64,000 bases of DNA, from NCBI GenBank assembly GCA_016714085.1, contig JADJNW010000020.1:1-64000 (forward strand), written 5' to 3'. Below are positions 28,298-37,541 of the stretch, in pieces. Made by a program: the position numbers and the translations under genes. The notes under the pieces were generated by a model, which was given only the letters and a program-made list of their open reading frames with translations, did not search any database and had not been told where the DNA came from. Position 1 is the first letter of the stretch. Each line of letters begins with the position of its first letter. This DNA comes from Saprospiraceae bacterium. Lineage in GTDB: Bacteria > Bacteroidota > Bacteroidia > Chitinophagales > Saprospiraceae.

Positions 28298-28419
28298 GGT
28301 TTTGTTGTTTGTTTTTGAGGATAAAATGCACTTTCAGAGGCTGAATTTAGCAACTTTTCAAGGCTTGTGAGAAAAAGGAGCAATAAAAAATGGGAGATCG
28401 CGAACGACTTCCCACTTTG

Positions 28420-28494
<75 letters not shown>

Positions 28495-28613
28495 ATTCTG
28501 ATGCAAAATGGCTGTGAGCATTCAAGCCTACAACCATTTTTATAAAGCGATGCAAATATACAATTAGTTCCTGAAAAATAATTTTACTACCACAAAAATT
28601 TCTGTAATTGGTT

Positions 28614-28621
28614 TATTTTTG
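28614..28621 (+). promoter_or_regulatory. Possible -7 box for the 28640 lipoprotein
   Basis: TATTTTTG fits TAnnTTTG 19 bases ahead of the start codon. A good TTTG element at the right distance is not visible. Confidence 0.3.
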
Positions 28622-28639
28622 CGGGAAATAACTTAAAAG

Positions 28640-29068
28640 ATGAAAAAACTGATTTTTGGAATCTTGACCCTATGTGCCATGGCGGCTTGTAATTTGGACC
28701 CCAAGCAAGCTGATTCGGATATAATGATAAGCTGCGAAGCGCTAAAGTCAGAGGATGTAAACGGTATGCCTCAAAATGCCGTGTACGCTATTATTGGAGA
28801 ACAAAAGACGAAGTTGATGGATATCAACGCTGCATGTATGCAATTAGAGCCTGAGAATTATGGTGGTTATGGCATTCCGGCAGATGCAATAGCCGTAGCA
28901 TGGAGTTGGTTTGCCGGCTTGGGAGATTATTTTTATGCTAAACAAGAAGGCGAAAAAACAGTGTTTTATCATGCACTGATTACGGAGGAAACACCTAAGG
29001 ATGGTATTAAGTACGAACCTATTGCAACTTACGAAGGCGGTAAGATGACCGTTCATGCATTACAGTAA
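28640..29068 (+). CDS. Small lipoprotein, function unknown
   Basis: 142 residues. The lipoprotein signal ends with AMAAC at residue 17. The mature part (EALKSEDVNGMPQNAVYAIIGEQKTKLMDINAAC...) contains a central Gly-rich YGGYGIPADAIAVAWSWFAG stretch and is otherwise unrelated to families I know. A TATTTTTG box lies 19 bases before the start. It converges with the barrel gene ending at 29075, with only six bases between stops. Confidence 0.72.
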   Translation: MKKLIFGILTLCAMAACNLDPKQADSDIMISCEALKSEDVNGMPQNAVYAIIGEQKTKLMDINAACMQLEPENYGGYGIPADAIAVAWSWFAGLGDYFYAKQEGEKTVFYHALITEETPKDGIKYEPIATYEGGKMTVHALQ

Positions 29069-29074
29069 AAAGGA

Positions 29075-29619
29075 TCAATCTTTCTCCCAGAACTTCCAAT
29101 TGATGCCTTCGCGCTTGCGTCGGTTTTTTTTCTTATTGCCGCCAAAAGGTTTCCAATCGCGTTTCACGATGATATAGCGAAGGGAAATGCCGGTTTGGGT
29201 ATAAAAATTTCCTGTCCGCCAGAAATATTAATAGCGGGTTTGAAATCGTAAGAAATATTAAGCCTCCCGAGTGACATTTCGATACCACCAATAAAAGTAA
29301 CACCAAAAGGATCTTTATAAGGCACCAAATCCGCGTCGGATTCATTGATCCAGCCTTTGTGTAGCCCGCCACCATAGTAAATGTTCAATCGTCGGGACAG
29401 GACTGGAAAATGTTGCTCGCCCATCAAAGTAACCAATACTTCTTCGCGTTGGAGACTTGATTGCAAAAGCGCTTCGATTGTTGTCTTTTTTGCAACGCGT
29501 TGTTTGATCGTCATGCCCCAATCCGTACCCAAACGCATACCCAGGGCTGTATCGTAGGATTGTGCAGAAAGTTGGCAAAAGTAAATTGTGGAGATTAGTA
29601 AGGTTGCAATATTTTTCAT
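29075..29619 (-). CDS. Small outer-membrane protein (frameshifted near the end)
   Basis: About 181 residues. Signal peptide ends at QLSAQ. Strand-like segments follow: ALGMRLGTDWGMTIKQRV, TTIEALLQSS, LNIYYGGGLHKG, VTFIGGIEMSLGRLNISYDF. One base is missing in the A run 29203-29207; repair gives FYTQTGISLRYIIVKRDW and a basic tail (GGNKKKNRRKREGINW) ending at 29075. The basic tail past the last strand is unusual for a barrel. Function unknown. Confidence 0.72.
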
Positions 29620-29686
29620 GCCTTCACAACGCAGGCTAAAAGCGGAGTAGTATTATTTTTTTCAAAATATTTTCTTAAAATAAGGA

Positions 29687-29718
29687 AGATGTCAGGCTTT
29701 CCGAAAAACCTGACATCT
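29687..29718 (-). terminator. Terminator of the coiled-coil cluster
   Basis: AGATGTCAGG (29687-29696) and CCTGACATCT (29709-29718) form a 10-bp stem with a 12-nt loop. On the minus strand it is followed by a T-rich stretch and lies five bases past the stop of the 29723 gene. Confidence 0.7.
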
Positions 29719-29722
29719 TTGA

Positions 29723-30756
29723 TCAAAGATCAAAAAAGCTATCATACTGATTCTTGTGTGCAGGATCTTTCACGCGTTCTTTAACAGGCGCATTCAAATC
29801 CAGGACATTACTATCGTCATTGGCTTGCAATAAGAGATTTTGTTTCTCTTCACCCAAAATCAAGGATACGCCTTCTTTCTCCCACTTCTCCAGCATTTTC
29901 AGCCTTCTTCTTCAAATATACCATTTTGCAGATCAACAGAATCCATAAAGCTGGCGGACATTTCCATGAAACGCTCCATTTCACCGACTTTGTTGGCAAC
30001 ATCTTCTGTAATGGCTTCCATCGCCTGGTCAAACATAGCACGCTTGTCAGGATCGCCGCTGATGATACTCATCGCACTGCGCATCGCACTATGACTCGCG
30101 TGAATGGCCTTGCGTTCCTGCTCTTTCACAGCCACTTGATCCTGAATATCTTCCATCAAAATCTGCGAATTCTCATACATTTTAGTCAACACGCGATAAA
30201 GCACCTCCATCTTGCGATACAGGTCTTCCAGACGCATATTGGACTCTTTCAAACGCCCGGCTTGACGCGACTTCAAAATCAGGATATTCTGCTTATCGGC
30301 CTCGCGCGCCTTGCTCGCCATATTGAGGCTGGTTTCTATTTGTTTTTTATTATTATGTATAACTTCTTGTAACTTATGCATTTGTCCGCGTAATTGCGCT
30401 ATTTGTTTGTTCATCTTACGCAAATTATCTTTCAGATTATCTACATAAGATTTGAGAATGCCAATCGGATCAATTTGAACAAAAAGCCCTGTTATCCAAC
30501 GCATTACACCTTTGTACATATAGCTTACCAAATTACGCATCTTAGGATCAAGCACCATATAAATAATAGCGCCCAAAGCCACTAACATTAAGCTTAGATA
30601 TAATACATTCTGGGCTAGTAGAAGAAGAGTAGGCAAAGCAATGTACAGGAGATAGCCGCCACCGATAACTAAACCTGCAAGAAAAAGCATACCAGTGACG
30701 CCTTCGGGGCGTTGCCAAAACGATTTCGGTTTAAATTCTTTGTTGTATGTATCCAT
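29723..30756 (-). CDS. Membrane hairpin plus coiled-coil protein, unknown function (frameshifted)
   Basis: About 344 residues once one base near 29900 is restored. Residues about 20-75 form two or three membrane segments (GMLFLAGLVIGGGYLLYIAL, LLLLAQNVLYLSLMLVALGA). From about 95 on the protein is a long charged coiled coil (DNLKDNLRKMNKQIAQLRG, KQIETSLNMASKAREADKQ, MEVLYRVLTKMYENSQIL). The repaired end reads KMLEKWEKEGVSLILG and finishes QYDSFFDL. The family is known to me only as a conserved Bacteroidota protein without function. Its membrane hairpin resembles that of the neighbouring 64-residue protein. Last gene of a three-gene cluster. Confidence 0.75.
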
Positions 30757-30807
30757 TGTTTAGATCAAAAATTTCAGGCTTAAAAATACGATTAATGTCG
30801 TTAAAAA

Positions 30808-30999
30808 CTATTTAAATAAACGATAAATCACATAACCGATTCCTATTACTACGATTCCTGCAACGGCAAGATAAAAAGTATTGGCGGCCAGCGCGACTAT
30901 CGTTGGCAATGAAGTATAAAATAAATATGCCAATATGATGAGAACACCTATTCCGATGATACGTTTTATTAGTTTTTTATTTGATGCTTGATTGCTCAT
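30808..30999 (-). CDS. Small two-span membrane protein of the cluster
   Basis: 63 residues from ATG 30997-30999. A basic start (NKKLIKRI) precedes two membrane segments: IGIGVLIILAYLFYTSL and FYLAVAGIVVIGIGYVIY. The pattern LPT-x-x-x-L-A-x-N-x-x-YL matches residues 38-53 of the larger neighbour, pointing to shared ancestry of the hairpin. It starts ten bases after the stop of the upstream coiled-coil gene, so translation is probably coupled. Confidence 0.75.
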   Translation of the reverse strand: MSNQASNKKLIKRIIGIGVLIILAYLFYTSLPTIVALAANTFYLAVAGIVVIGIGYVIYRLFK

Positions 31000-31009
31000 T
31001 TTCAATGAC

Positions 31010-31359
31010 TTATTTCAAATATTGCTTTATATTTTCCATATCCGCTGCAATCTGTGCCGCTACTTGTTGGTAAGATGCAACAAAATTATGCTTGGTTGTT
31101 TCCACTTTTACCGTAGCCTCTGCGATTTCCTTTTTTAAGGTTGCCGCCTGCTGCTGGTGTTGTTCGATTTCCTGTGTCAATTGCTTGATTTGCTCCGCCT
31201 TTGTATTTACTGCTGCTTCCATTTGAGCGATTTCTTGCTCTCTCGTTCCGATCAGTTTTTCTTGTTGATTAGCTTTGGTTGATCTTTAGTTACTTGTTTT
31301 GCCACTTCCTTTTTCGGCTCTTCCTCTACGACAAACAACGATTTTATATTCTTGAACAT
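31010..31359 (-). CDS. Soluble coiled-coil protein of the cluster (frameshifted)
   Basis: About 116 residues after restoring one base near 31273. It begins MFKNIKSLFVVEEEPKKEV, a start I associate with a Bacteroidota family normally about 200 residues long. Then follows a Gln/Glu coiled coil (REQEIAQMEAAVNTKAEQ, TLKKEIAEATVKVETTK) and the end IAADMENIKQYLK. The globular middle part of the family seems missing between residues about 32 and 36, at the same place as the frame break, so a deletion is possible. No signal or membrane segment: cytoplasmic. First gene of the cluster. Confidence 0.68.
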
Positions 31360-31564
31360 AGCTCAAAAGCTTTGCGATGAGTACGATTGAAACGACGAAT
31401 TAGTTTCGGATTTTACTTCAACGATAGATAAAAATCCTGGAATTTTCTACAAAATAAAGAAAAATTGCTGATTGGCCAATACGCTCTTTTTCCAATTTAA
31501 GCGATTTTTTGCAAAAAACTCTCAAATTTGCATCACCAGTTCACCGATAACAGTTAACAAGCTT

Positions 31565-32302
31565 ATGACATTCGACGTGACCATCCCTGTGCTGAACGAA
31601 GAACCAACGCTGGAGCGCCAAGTAAAGATTTTGCACACTTTTTTGAAAGAATATTTTCCAAATCAAGGCCAATGGTGTATCGTTATTGCTGACAATGGCT
31701 CGACTGATCGCACTTTTGAGATTGCCGAACGCTTATCTGCCGAGCTTATTGAAGTCGTTGTTGTCAAAGTTCCTCGACGAGGCGTGGGTTTAGCTTTGAA
31801 AACCTCCTGGGGACAATCGGAAGCGGAGATAGTTGGCTACATGGATTTGGATTTAGCGACCGATTTATTACATTTTTTGGAAACTTATGATGCGATTGTA
31901 AATAAAGATTATGATATTGTTTATGCTACTCGGCTGCATCCGAAATCAACAGTCATAGGGCGTACGCTCAAGCGCGAGATTACTTCGCGGGTTTTCAATT
32001 TGATATTGAAATTATATTTGAATGTAAAGTTTTCTGAGGGAATGTGTGGCTTCAAGTTCCTGCAACGCTCGGTTTACCCAAAACTCCATGAAAATGGCGC
32101 AGTAAGCGATGGCTGGTTTTTTTCTACTGAATTATTAACAATTGCGGAATGGTTTAAGCTGAAAATTTATGAACTTCCTGTAAAATGGACAGATGATATA
32201 ACCAGCAGTCGCGTGAAGATAATTCCTTTGGCAAAAAAATATATTGAGGGAATGCAAGTATTAAAGCGGAAAAAAGCTCAAGTTTTAAACCAGGCACATT
32301 AA
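31565..32302 (+). CDS. Family 2 glycosyltransferase (dolichyl-phosphate mannosyltransferase-like)
   Basis: 245 residues from ATG 31565 (MTFDVTIPVLNEEPTLERQV). GT-A motifs: VIADNGSTDRT, then GYMDLDLATD as the metal-binding DxD, and GFKFLQRSVYPKL with SDGWFFSTELL near the acceptor site. It transfers a sugar from a nucleotide sugar, typically to a lipid phosphate. No membrane segments are seen. Standing alone, it may feed the GT39 enzyme at 44699 (inference). An upstream TTG would add 31 unrelated residues. Confidence 0.87.
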   Translation: MTFDVTIPVLNEEPTLERQVKILHTFLKEYFPNQGQWCIVIADNGSTDRTFEIAERLSAELIEVVVVKVPRRGVGLALKTSWGQSEAEIVGYMDLDLATDLLHFLETYDAIVNKDYDIVYATRLHPKSTVIGRTLKREITSRVFNLILKLYLNVKFSEGMCGFKFLQRSVYPKLHENGAVSDGWFFSTELLTIAEWFKLKIYELPVKWTDDITSSRVKIIPLAKKYIEGMQVLKRKKAQVLNQAH

Positions 32303-32685
32303 ATAAAAGAAAAAAGCACTGCAAAATTGATTGCAATGCCATAAAATAATTAATAGTTGACTCTCAAAAGTATAAATAATAACCCATTTTATAAAAAGGA
32401 AATCTCTGTATTTTATTCTTCGTTTACAATACAAATATACATACAAGAATGTATTTATAAGGTTAATAATTGTTAATTAACACTAAGAATGTAATCGTTC
32501 AAATCTTAACGTTTGAAAATAAATAATTTATACATATAAATTTTACTGCAAATAGGCTTGACATAACATAAGATTATTCACTGTACAAGCAGAATTTAGA
32601 GATAATGAAAGCTTTGAAAGAAGAAAAGGTTATCTGCTAACGCCTATTGAACTTAACCTCCTTGTTAGCAGATAACGGAAAATGA
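32303..32685. other. Gene-free AT-rich region with a long hairpin
   Basis: Between the convergent GT2 and prolyl oligopeptidase genes. Its right end holds a 13-bp perfect inverted repeat (GTTATCTGCTAAC 32629-32641, GTTAGCAGATAAC 32664-32676). No coding signal or RNA family recognised in the rest. Confidence 0.5.
32629..32676 (-). terminator. Terminator after the prolyl oligopeptidase gene
   Basis: 13-bp perfect stem with a 22-nt loop starting nine bases beyond the minus-strand stop at 32686. On the minus strand it is followed by CTTTTCTTC. Confidence 0.65.
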
Positions 32686-34842
32686 TCAATATCTTTTTTC
32701 ATTCAAACCCATGGATTTTGCTAAGAAAGCAAGCGCATCTGCCCAAGAATCTACTACTTGGTCCGAGGTGGCGCCAAAATTATGCCCGGCTCCCCACATT
32801 GTTTTTAGAAGTACCGGATTTTCACAATTTTGAACCAACTGCATCGCGGCTATAAACTTATGGGAATGAATCGGAGGTGTCAACTCATCTTTATCGCCCG
32901 ACATTAACAGTGTGGGCGGATAGCATTTACCTGATTCAAGATTGTGATAAGGCGACCAAGAACGCAAGGTTTGAAAATCTTCCTCCACTTCGGGGTCACC
33001 AAATTCTTGAACCCAAAAGTCGGCGCTTGATAATTTATGATAACGCAACATATCTAAAGCCGGGCGATCAACTACACAAGCTCCAAAATTGTCTGGATTG
33101 CTCAACACAGCTGACATAGTCAAGGATGCGCTTGCACTACCACCATTGGCTGCCAGTTTTTGAGGGGAAGTATATTTTTGATCCACCAGCCATTTCGCAG
33201 CCGCTATATAGTCGTCAATTGCGTTGTGTCGATTATGTCTCTTGCCTGCTTCATGCCAATCTTTGCCATACTCACCACCTCCACGTATGGCGGGTAATGC
33301 GTAAATACCACCCATTTCAAGCCAAACCAAAATATGGGGTTGATACCAAAGAAATGAATTCCAACTAAAAGCGCCGTAGCCATACATAAAAGCGGGATTG
33401 TTGCTATTTCTTTGCAAATCTTTCCTATGCGAGACAAACATTGGGATACGCGTGCCATCTTTGCTGTTGTAAAAAACGCGATAAGTCACATATTTGGAAG
33501 ATTGGAACGGGCAATTGGAACGCAGAAAAACCGATTGATTACCATTTGTTATATTCATTTCATAAATGGAGCTGGGATCGGTAAAACCTAAAAATTGAAA
33601 ATAAACAAGATTTTCCTTTGCATCTCCAACTAAACCTCCCCAAATAGAACCATCAATAGGTAAATCTTTACGATACAACAATTTGCCGCTCAAATCAAAA
33701 ACTTTTAGGAAGGGTAGCCCCTCCTGATAATACATGGCCGCAAGGTGATTGCCAAAAAGCCCAAACGCATTTCCGCCTACTTGACTACCACCTGCGATTG
33801 GCTCTGATTGCTCTGCCACGACCATTCGAAATTCCTTTTGTTTTAAATTGTAAGCAACAATTTTGCCATTTGGAGCTGTGTCATTAGTAAAAAAATACCA
33901 ATCTTGTCCAAGCCCTCCTAAAAAAGAAATGCTAGCCGATTTTGATTTAAACAGAGGCTGAAAAGTTGGGTTGGAATTACCTAATTTAGACATCCATAAA
34001 ATTTGTTCGCCCGAATTCCCATCCGTAGCGTGAACTAACAAATGTGTAGGTGTGGTGTATAGTTGATAATACCAATTGCCTTCCTGCTCTGTCTGAAAAA
34101 TAAGCTTATCTTCTGCCTGTATTGTATTAAGTTGGTGATAATAAACTTTCGGGCTTTGTGGTGTTGGATTGTTGGCGGACTCGTTTTTTTCAAAACGTAT
34201 ATAATAAAACCCTTTCCCGTCTAATGACCAACTCATATTTCCTAATAAATGTAAATCTTTCAACTCATCCTTTAAAAAACGCTTCCCTCTTATATCATAA
34301 ACTTTTCCAGTCAGCCATCTTGATTGACCCAAAGCCAAGAAGGTAAATATCTTATTGCCTTGAAGATTTACTTTGAAGCCTCCATTGCTAAAGCGTGTGG
34401 TGAGTTGGGTTTGTCCATCAGAAAATTCCGAATCAGGATTGATTAGTTCTACAGGATATCCACTTTTCCCTTTCTGATAATAGAGGGAAGCTCGACTTTT
34501 TCCCGCAGGTGCTTTAGCATAAAAATAGGATTCGCCTCTTTTTTGAGGTACAGTATAAAGATCATAATAAGTCAATTCCTCTAACCTTTTTGCAATTTGT
34601 GTTCTAATCGGCGCATCTTGTAAATATTGTTGAAGCAAATCATCTTGTTGACTTACCCAAGCCTTAATTTCATTCGGTTCTGCTTTCTCCATCCAGCGAT
34701 AAGGATCTTCCACGATCTGACCGAAATGAACTTCTTGTACCTTATCCTGACGAGTTTCTGGATAATTAATTTGGGATTGAGCATTTCCATTGCCTGGTAT
34801 TAGAAAAAGAATCGGTATCAAGGAAATGAGTTTTCTTTTCAT
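32686..34842 (-). CDS. Exported prolyl oligopeptidase (S9A)
   Basis: 718 residues. Signal peptide MKRKLISLIPILFLIPGNGNA. An N-terminal segment (YPETRQDKVQEVHFGQIVEDPYRWME) is typical of S9A, then a seven-bladed propeller and the C-terminal hydrolase. Catalytic residues: Ser in NGGSASASLTM (usual GGSNGG is varied), Asp in LLMSGDKDELTPP, His in WGAGHNFG. It cuts short peptides after proline in the periplasm. I chose ATG 34842; ATG 34851 is three codons earlier. It is divergent from an AraC regulator whose start is 115 bases away. Confidence 0.9.
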   Translation of the reverse strand: MKRKLISLIPILFLIPGNGNAQSQINYPETRQDKVQEVHFGQIVEDPYRWMEKAEPNEIKAWVSQQDDLLQQYLQDAPIRTQIAKRLEELTYYDLYTVPQKRGESYFYAKAPAGKSRASLYYQKGKSGYPVELINPDSEFSDGQTQLTTRFSNGGFKVNLQGNKIFTFLALGQSRWLTGKVYDIRGKRFLKDELKDLHLLGNMSWSLDGKGFYYIRFEKNESANNPTPQSPKVYYHQLNTIQAEDKLIFQTEQEGNWYYQLYTTPTHLLVHATDGNSGEQILWMSKLGNSNPTFQPLFKSKSASISFLGGLGQDWYFFTNDTAPNGKIVAYNLKQKEFRMVVAEQSEPIAGGSQVGGNAFGLFGNHLAAMYYQEGLPFLKVFDLSGKLLYRKDLPIDGSIWGGLVGDAKENLVYFQFLGFTDPSSIYEMNITNGNQSVFLRSNCPFQSSKYVTYRVFYNSKDGTRIPMFVSHRKDLQRNSNNPAFMYGYGAFSWNSFLWYQPHILVWLEMGGIYALPAIRGGGEYGKDWHEAGKRHNRHNAIDDYIAAAKWLVDQKYTSPQKLAANGGSASASLTMSAVLSNPDNFGACVVDRPALDMLRYHKLSSADFWVQEFGDPEVEEDFQTLRSWSPYHNLESGKCYPPTLLMSGDKDELTPPIHSHKFIAAMQLVQNCENPVLLKTMWGAGHNFGATSDQVVDSWADALAFLAKSMGLNEKRY

Positions 34843-34957
34843 GATGTTCATTTTTGCTGCAAAACACGATTTATTCTTTGTTCTTATCGCACTTGCCGAT
34901 CCGCTTGGACTTTCTTTTTTCCAAAACAATCTACCTTTACTAAAAATCCGAAAAACA

Positions 34958-36082
34958 ATGCTTTGGTCTTGGTTGGTCATAGCTGGCGCTGTACATGGCA
35001 TGTTGCTAGCATTTTATCTTTGGTTCGCTCGAAAAGAACATAGCATAACCTATCGTTATTTGGGCAGCAGCATATTTGTCTATTCGGTGTATCTCATTTT
35101 TGGAGAGTTGGTGCGCGAGCACCCTCAGCAATATCCACACCTGATTGCTCTTGCTTTCCCTCTTGTCTTTCTGATTGGGCCTTTATTATATTTTTTTGCC
35201 AAAGCAGCAAAAGAAGGAGGACGTTCTTCTAAGCTCGTTGTAGTACTCCATCTTCTTCCAACTGCCCTTTGCGTACTTTATCTCCTTCCTTTCTTTTTGC
35301 AGTCAGGCTCAGCGAAAATTTATTTCTTGGAAAATGCGAGAAAAAATGGAATGCCTTTGGACATGATGATGCTTTGGCTGATAGGATGCGCTCATGTTTT
35401 ATTATATATGTTACTCGTTGTTTACAATATTCGTCAGTATCAAAAACACCTAAAGAATAAATATTCTAATATCGATGAAATGAACTTGCAATGGCTGATT
35501 CGAGTAAGTATTAGCAATGGTTTTATCTGGGGCTTATACGCTTTGTTATATATTCTTTACATTTTAAATATTACTATTGATCCTTTAGGGATTCCTGATG
35601 TGTTTTTCAGCTTAATGATGGCAATTCTTATTTTTTTTATAGGATTTATGGTATTTCAAAGGACAATTTTATTTGCTAATGAAAAAGAGGCTCCTTTTAT
35701 AAAAAAATATTCCAAATCAGGTTTGCAAAAAATTGAAATGGAACGACTGGCGGAAGAATTACAAGTTTATATGCATCAAGAAAAACCATACAAAAATGCA
35801 GACCTAAGCTTAAAAATACTTTCCGAGCACCTGAACCTTTCCCCTCAGCATCTGTCACAAATCTTGAATGAGCAATTCGGCAAGAATTTTTATGATTTTA
35901 TCAATGAATATCGAGTGAAAGAAGTTATTAAGTTGATGGAATGCAAGGATTTAGAACATTATACTTTATTGGGGCTCGCCTACGAAGCAGGTTTTAAATC
36001 AAAATCAACGTTTAATTCAATTTTTAAAAAAATAACCGACTCAACACCTTCTGATTTCCGAAGTAAAATGCAGCGTTTTTGA
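34958..36082 (+). CDS. Membrane AraC-family regulator (7TM-like sensor)
   Basis: 374 residues from ATG 34958 (MLWSWLVIAGAVHGMLLAFYLW). Residues 1-235 contain about seven membrane spans, e.g. SIFVYSVYLIFGELV, FPLVFLIGPLLYFFAK, VVLHLLPTALCVLYLLPFFL, and MAILIFFIGFMVF. The C-terminal 100 residues are an AraC DNA-binding domain: DLSLKILSEHLNLSPQHLSQIL, FYDFINEYRVKEV and AYEAGFKSKSTFNSIFKKIT. The design is a membrane-bound one-component sensor. It is divergent from the peptidase at 32686, a plausible target. Earlier starts lie inside that gene's 5' end and are not needed. Confidence 0.88.
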   Translation: MLWSWLVIAGAVHGMLLAFYLWFARKEHSITYRYLGSSIFVYSVYLIFGELVREHPQQYPHLIALAFPLVFLIGPLLYFFAKAAKEGGRSSKLVVVLHLLPTALCVLYLLPFFLQSGSAKIYFLENARKNGMPLDMMMLWLIGCAHVLLYMLLVVYNIRQYQKHLKNKYSNIDEMNLQWLIRVSISNGFIWGLYALLYILYILNITIDPLGIPDVFFSLMMAILIFFIGFMVFQRTILFANEKEAPFIKKYSKSGLQKIEMERLAEELQVYMHQEKPYKNADLSLKILSEHLNLSPQHLSQILNEQFGKNFYDFINEYRVKEVIKLMECKDLEHYTLLGLAYEAGFKSKSTFNSIFKKITDSTPSDFRSKMQRF

Positions 36083-36131
36083 TAAATAGGTAAATAATAA
36101 AATAGCTTGATACCTACAATAAGTAAAGTAG

Positions 36132-37304
36132 TCAATACTCAAAAACACCATGCGGACTTTCTATTTTGACTTTTGCATCTTCGGCTGATTCCACATAACC
36201 CACGATTTGAGCAGGAATATTAAATTCTTTAGCAATCTCTATAACACGCTCCGCCTTTATTTCCGGCAAATACACTTCCAGGCGATGCCCCATATTGAAT
36301 ACTTGATACATTTCGCGCCAGGCGGTTTTTGATTCTTGCTGGATTAATTGAAATAAAGGAGGGATTGGGAATAAATTATTCTTGACTACTCGCAGGTTTT
36401 GAATGAACTTTTGCACTTTGGTTTGACCGCCGCCCGTGCAGTGAATCATGCCATTTATATCGCCGCGTAGCTCGTCAAATAAGCGTTTCACGACTGGCAA
36501 ATAAGTGCGTGTTGGAGAAAGAATCAATTTGCCGATTGGAATTTTTCGCCCTTCAATATTAATAATGTCGGTTAGATTTTTTGATCCTGTATAAATCACT
36601 GATTTTGGTACATTTGGATCGAAGCTATCAGGATATTTTTCAGTATATAAATTCGATAAAACATCGTGTCGCGCAGAGGTCAAGCCGTTGCTGCCCATGC
36701 CGCCGTTGTAGTCCTTTTCGTAAGCCGCCTGACCAAAAGAAGCCAATCCGACAATGACATCGCCCGGTTGGATATGATTTTCCAATACATCGTTGCGTTT
36801 CATTCTGGCAAAAGCCGTGTAACCCACGTCAATCGTGCGTACGATGTCGCCTACATCAGCGGTTTCGCCACCAGCCAGTGTTATATGTACACCGAATTTG
36901 CGCATTTGCTCCAAAAAAGTAATCGTAGCATTAATAATTGTACCGATAATCTCGCCAGGAATAAGATTTTTATTACGTCCGATAGTAGAAGACAGTATAA
37001 TATTATTAAGACAACCGACGCAGGCCATATCGTCAAGATTCATTACAATCGCATCTTGGGCAATGCCTTCCCATACACTCAGATCGCCCGTCTCGCGCCA
37101 ATAAAGATAAGCAAGACTCGTTTTGGTGCCGGCGGTATCTGCGTGCATGATATTGCAAAAGGCTTCATCTCCAGCAACAATATCGGGTAAAATTTTGCAA
37201 AAAGCATTGGGAAACAAGCCTTTATCTAAATGTTTTATCGCTTGATGCACTTCGTCTTTGGTCGCTGAAACGCCTCTCAAATCGTATTTATACTGATCGG
37301 ACAT
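36132..37304 (-). CDS. purM: AIR synthase (phosphoribosylformylglycinamidine cyclo-ligase) family
   Basis: 390 residues. PurM closes the imidazole ring of AIR from FGAM with ATP. Seen: HADTAGTKTSLAYLYWRE, AIVMNLDDMACVGCLNNIILS, HITLAGGETADVGDIVRTIDVGYTA split over two strands, and GMIHCTGGGQTKVQKF. The Bacteroidota form (DxAGTKxxLAYxYWRExGD) is longer than the E. coli enzyme (345) and fits here. It is a stand-alone purine gene, as often in this phylum. Confidence 0.87.
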   Translation of the reverse strand: MSDQYKYDLRGVSATKDEVHQAIKHLDKGLFPNAFCKILPDIVAGDEAFCNIMHADTAGTKTSLAYLYWRETGDLSVWEGIAQDAIVMNLDDMACVGCLNNIILSSTIGRNKNLIPGEIIGTIINATITFLEQMRKFGVHITLAGGETADVGDIVRTIDVGYTAFARMKRNDVLENHIQPGDVIVGLASFGQAAYEKDYNGGMGSNGLTSARHDVLSNLYTEKYPDSFDPNVPKSVIYTGSKNLTDIINIEGRKIPIGKLILSPTRTYLPVVKRLFDELRGDINGMIHCTGGGQTKVQKFIQNLRVVKNNLFPIPPLFQLIQQESKTAWREMYQVFNMGHRLEVYLPEIKAERVIEIAKEFNIPAQIVGYVESAEDAKVKIESPHGVFEY

Positions 37305-37487
37305 ACGGATTATTTTGGCGGCAAAGGTAAGGATTTATACCAAATTTGAAATTTGAGATTAGAAATTAGAAAAATATAACTGTTTGAAATACAGGTAATT
37401 TCATTAAACCTTTCAAATTTTCGATCTGAAAACTTAGTTATTTAATGCTTTAGCATCCTGACTTGTCCTTGCTTCATTGTTTTACCA

Positions 37488-37523
37488 TTTGACATTTTTA
37501 TTTCTGAAATCTGACTAAATTTG
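37488..37523 (+). promoter_or_regulatory. Possible promoter of the nuclease lipoprotein
   Basis: TTTG (37488-37491) and TAAATTTG (37516-37523) with a 24-base spacer, a little longer than the usual 19-21. The start codon follows 18 bases later. Confidence 0.4.
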
Positions 37524-37541
37524 CAGGAAATACCTGAACTC

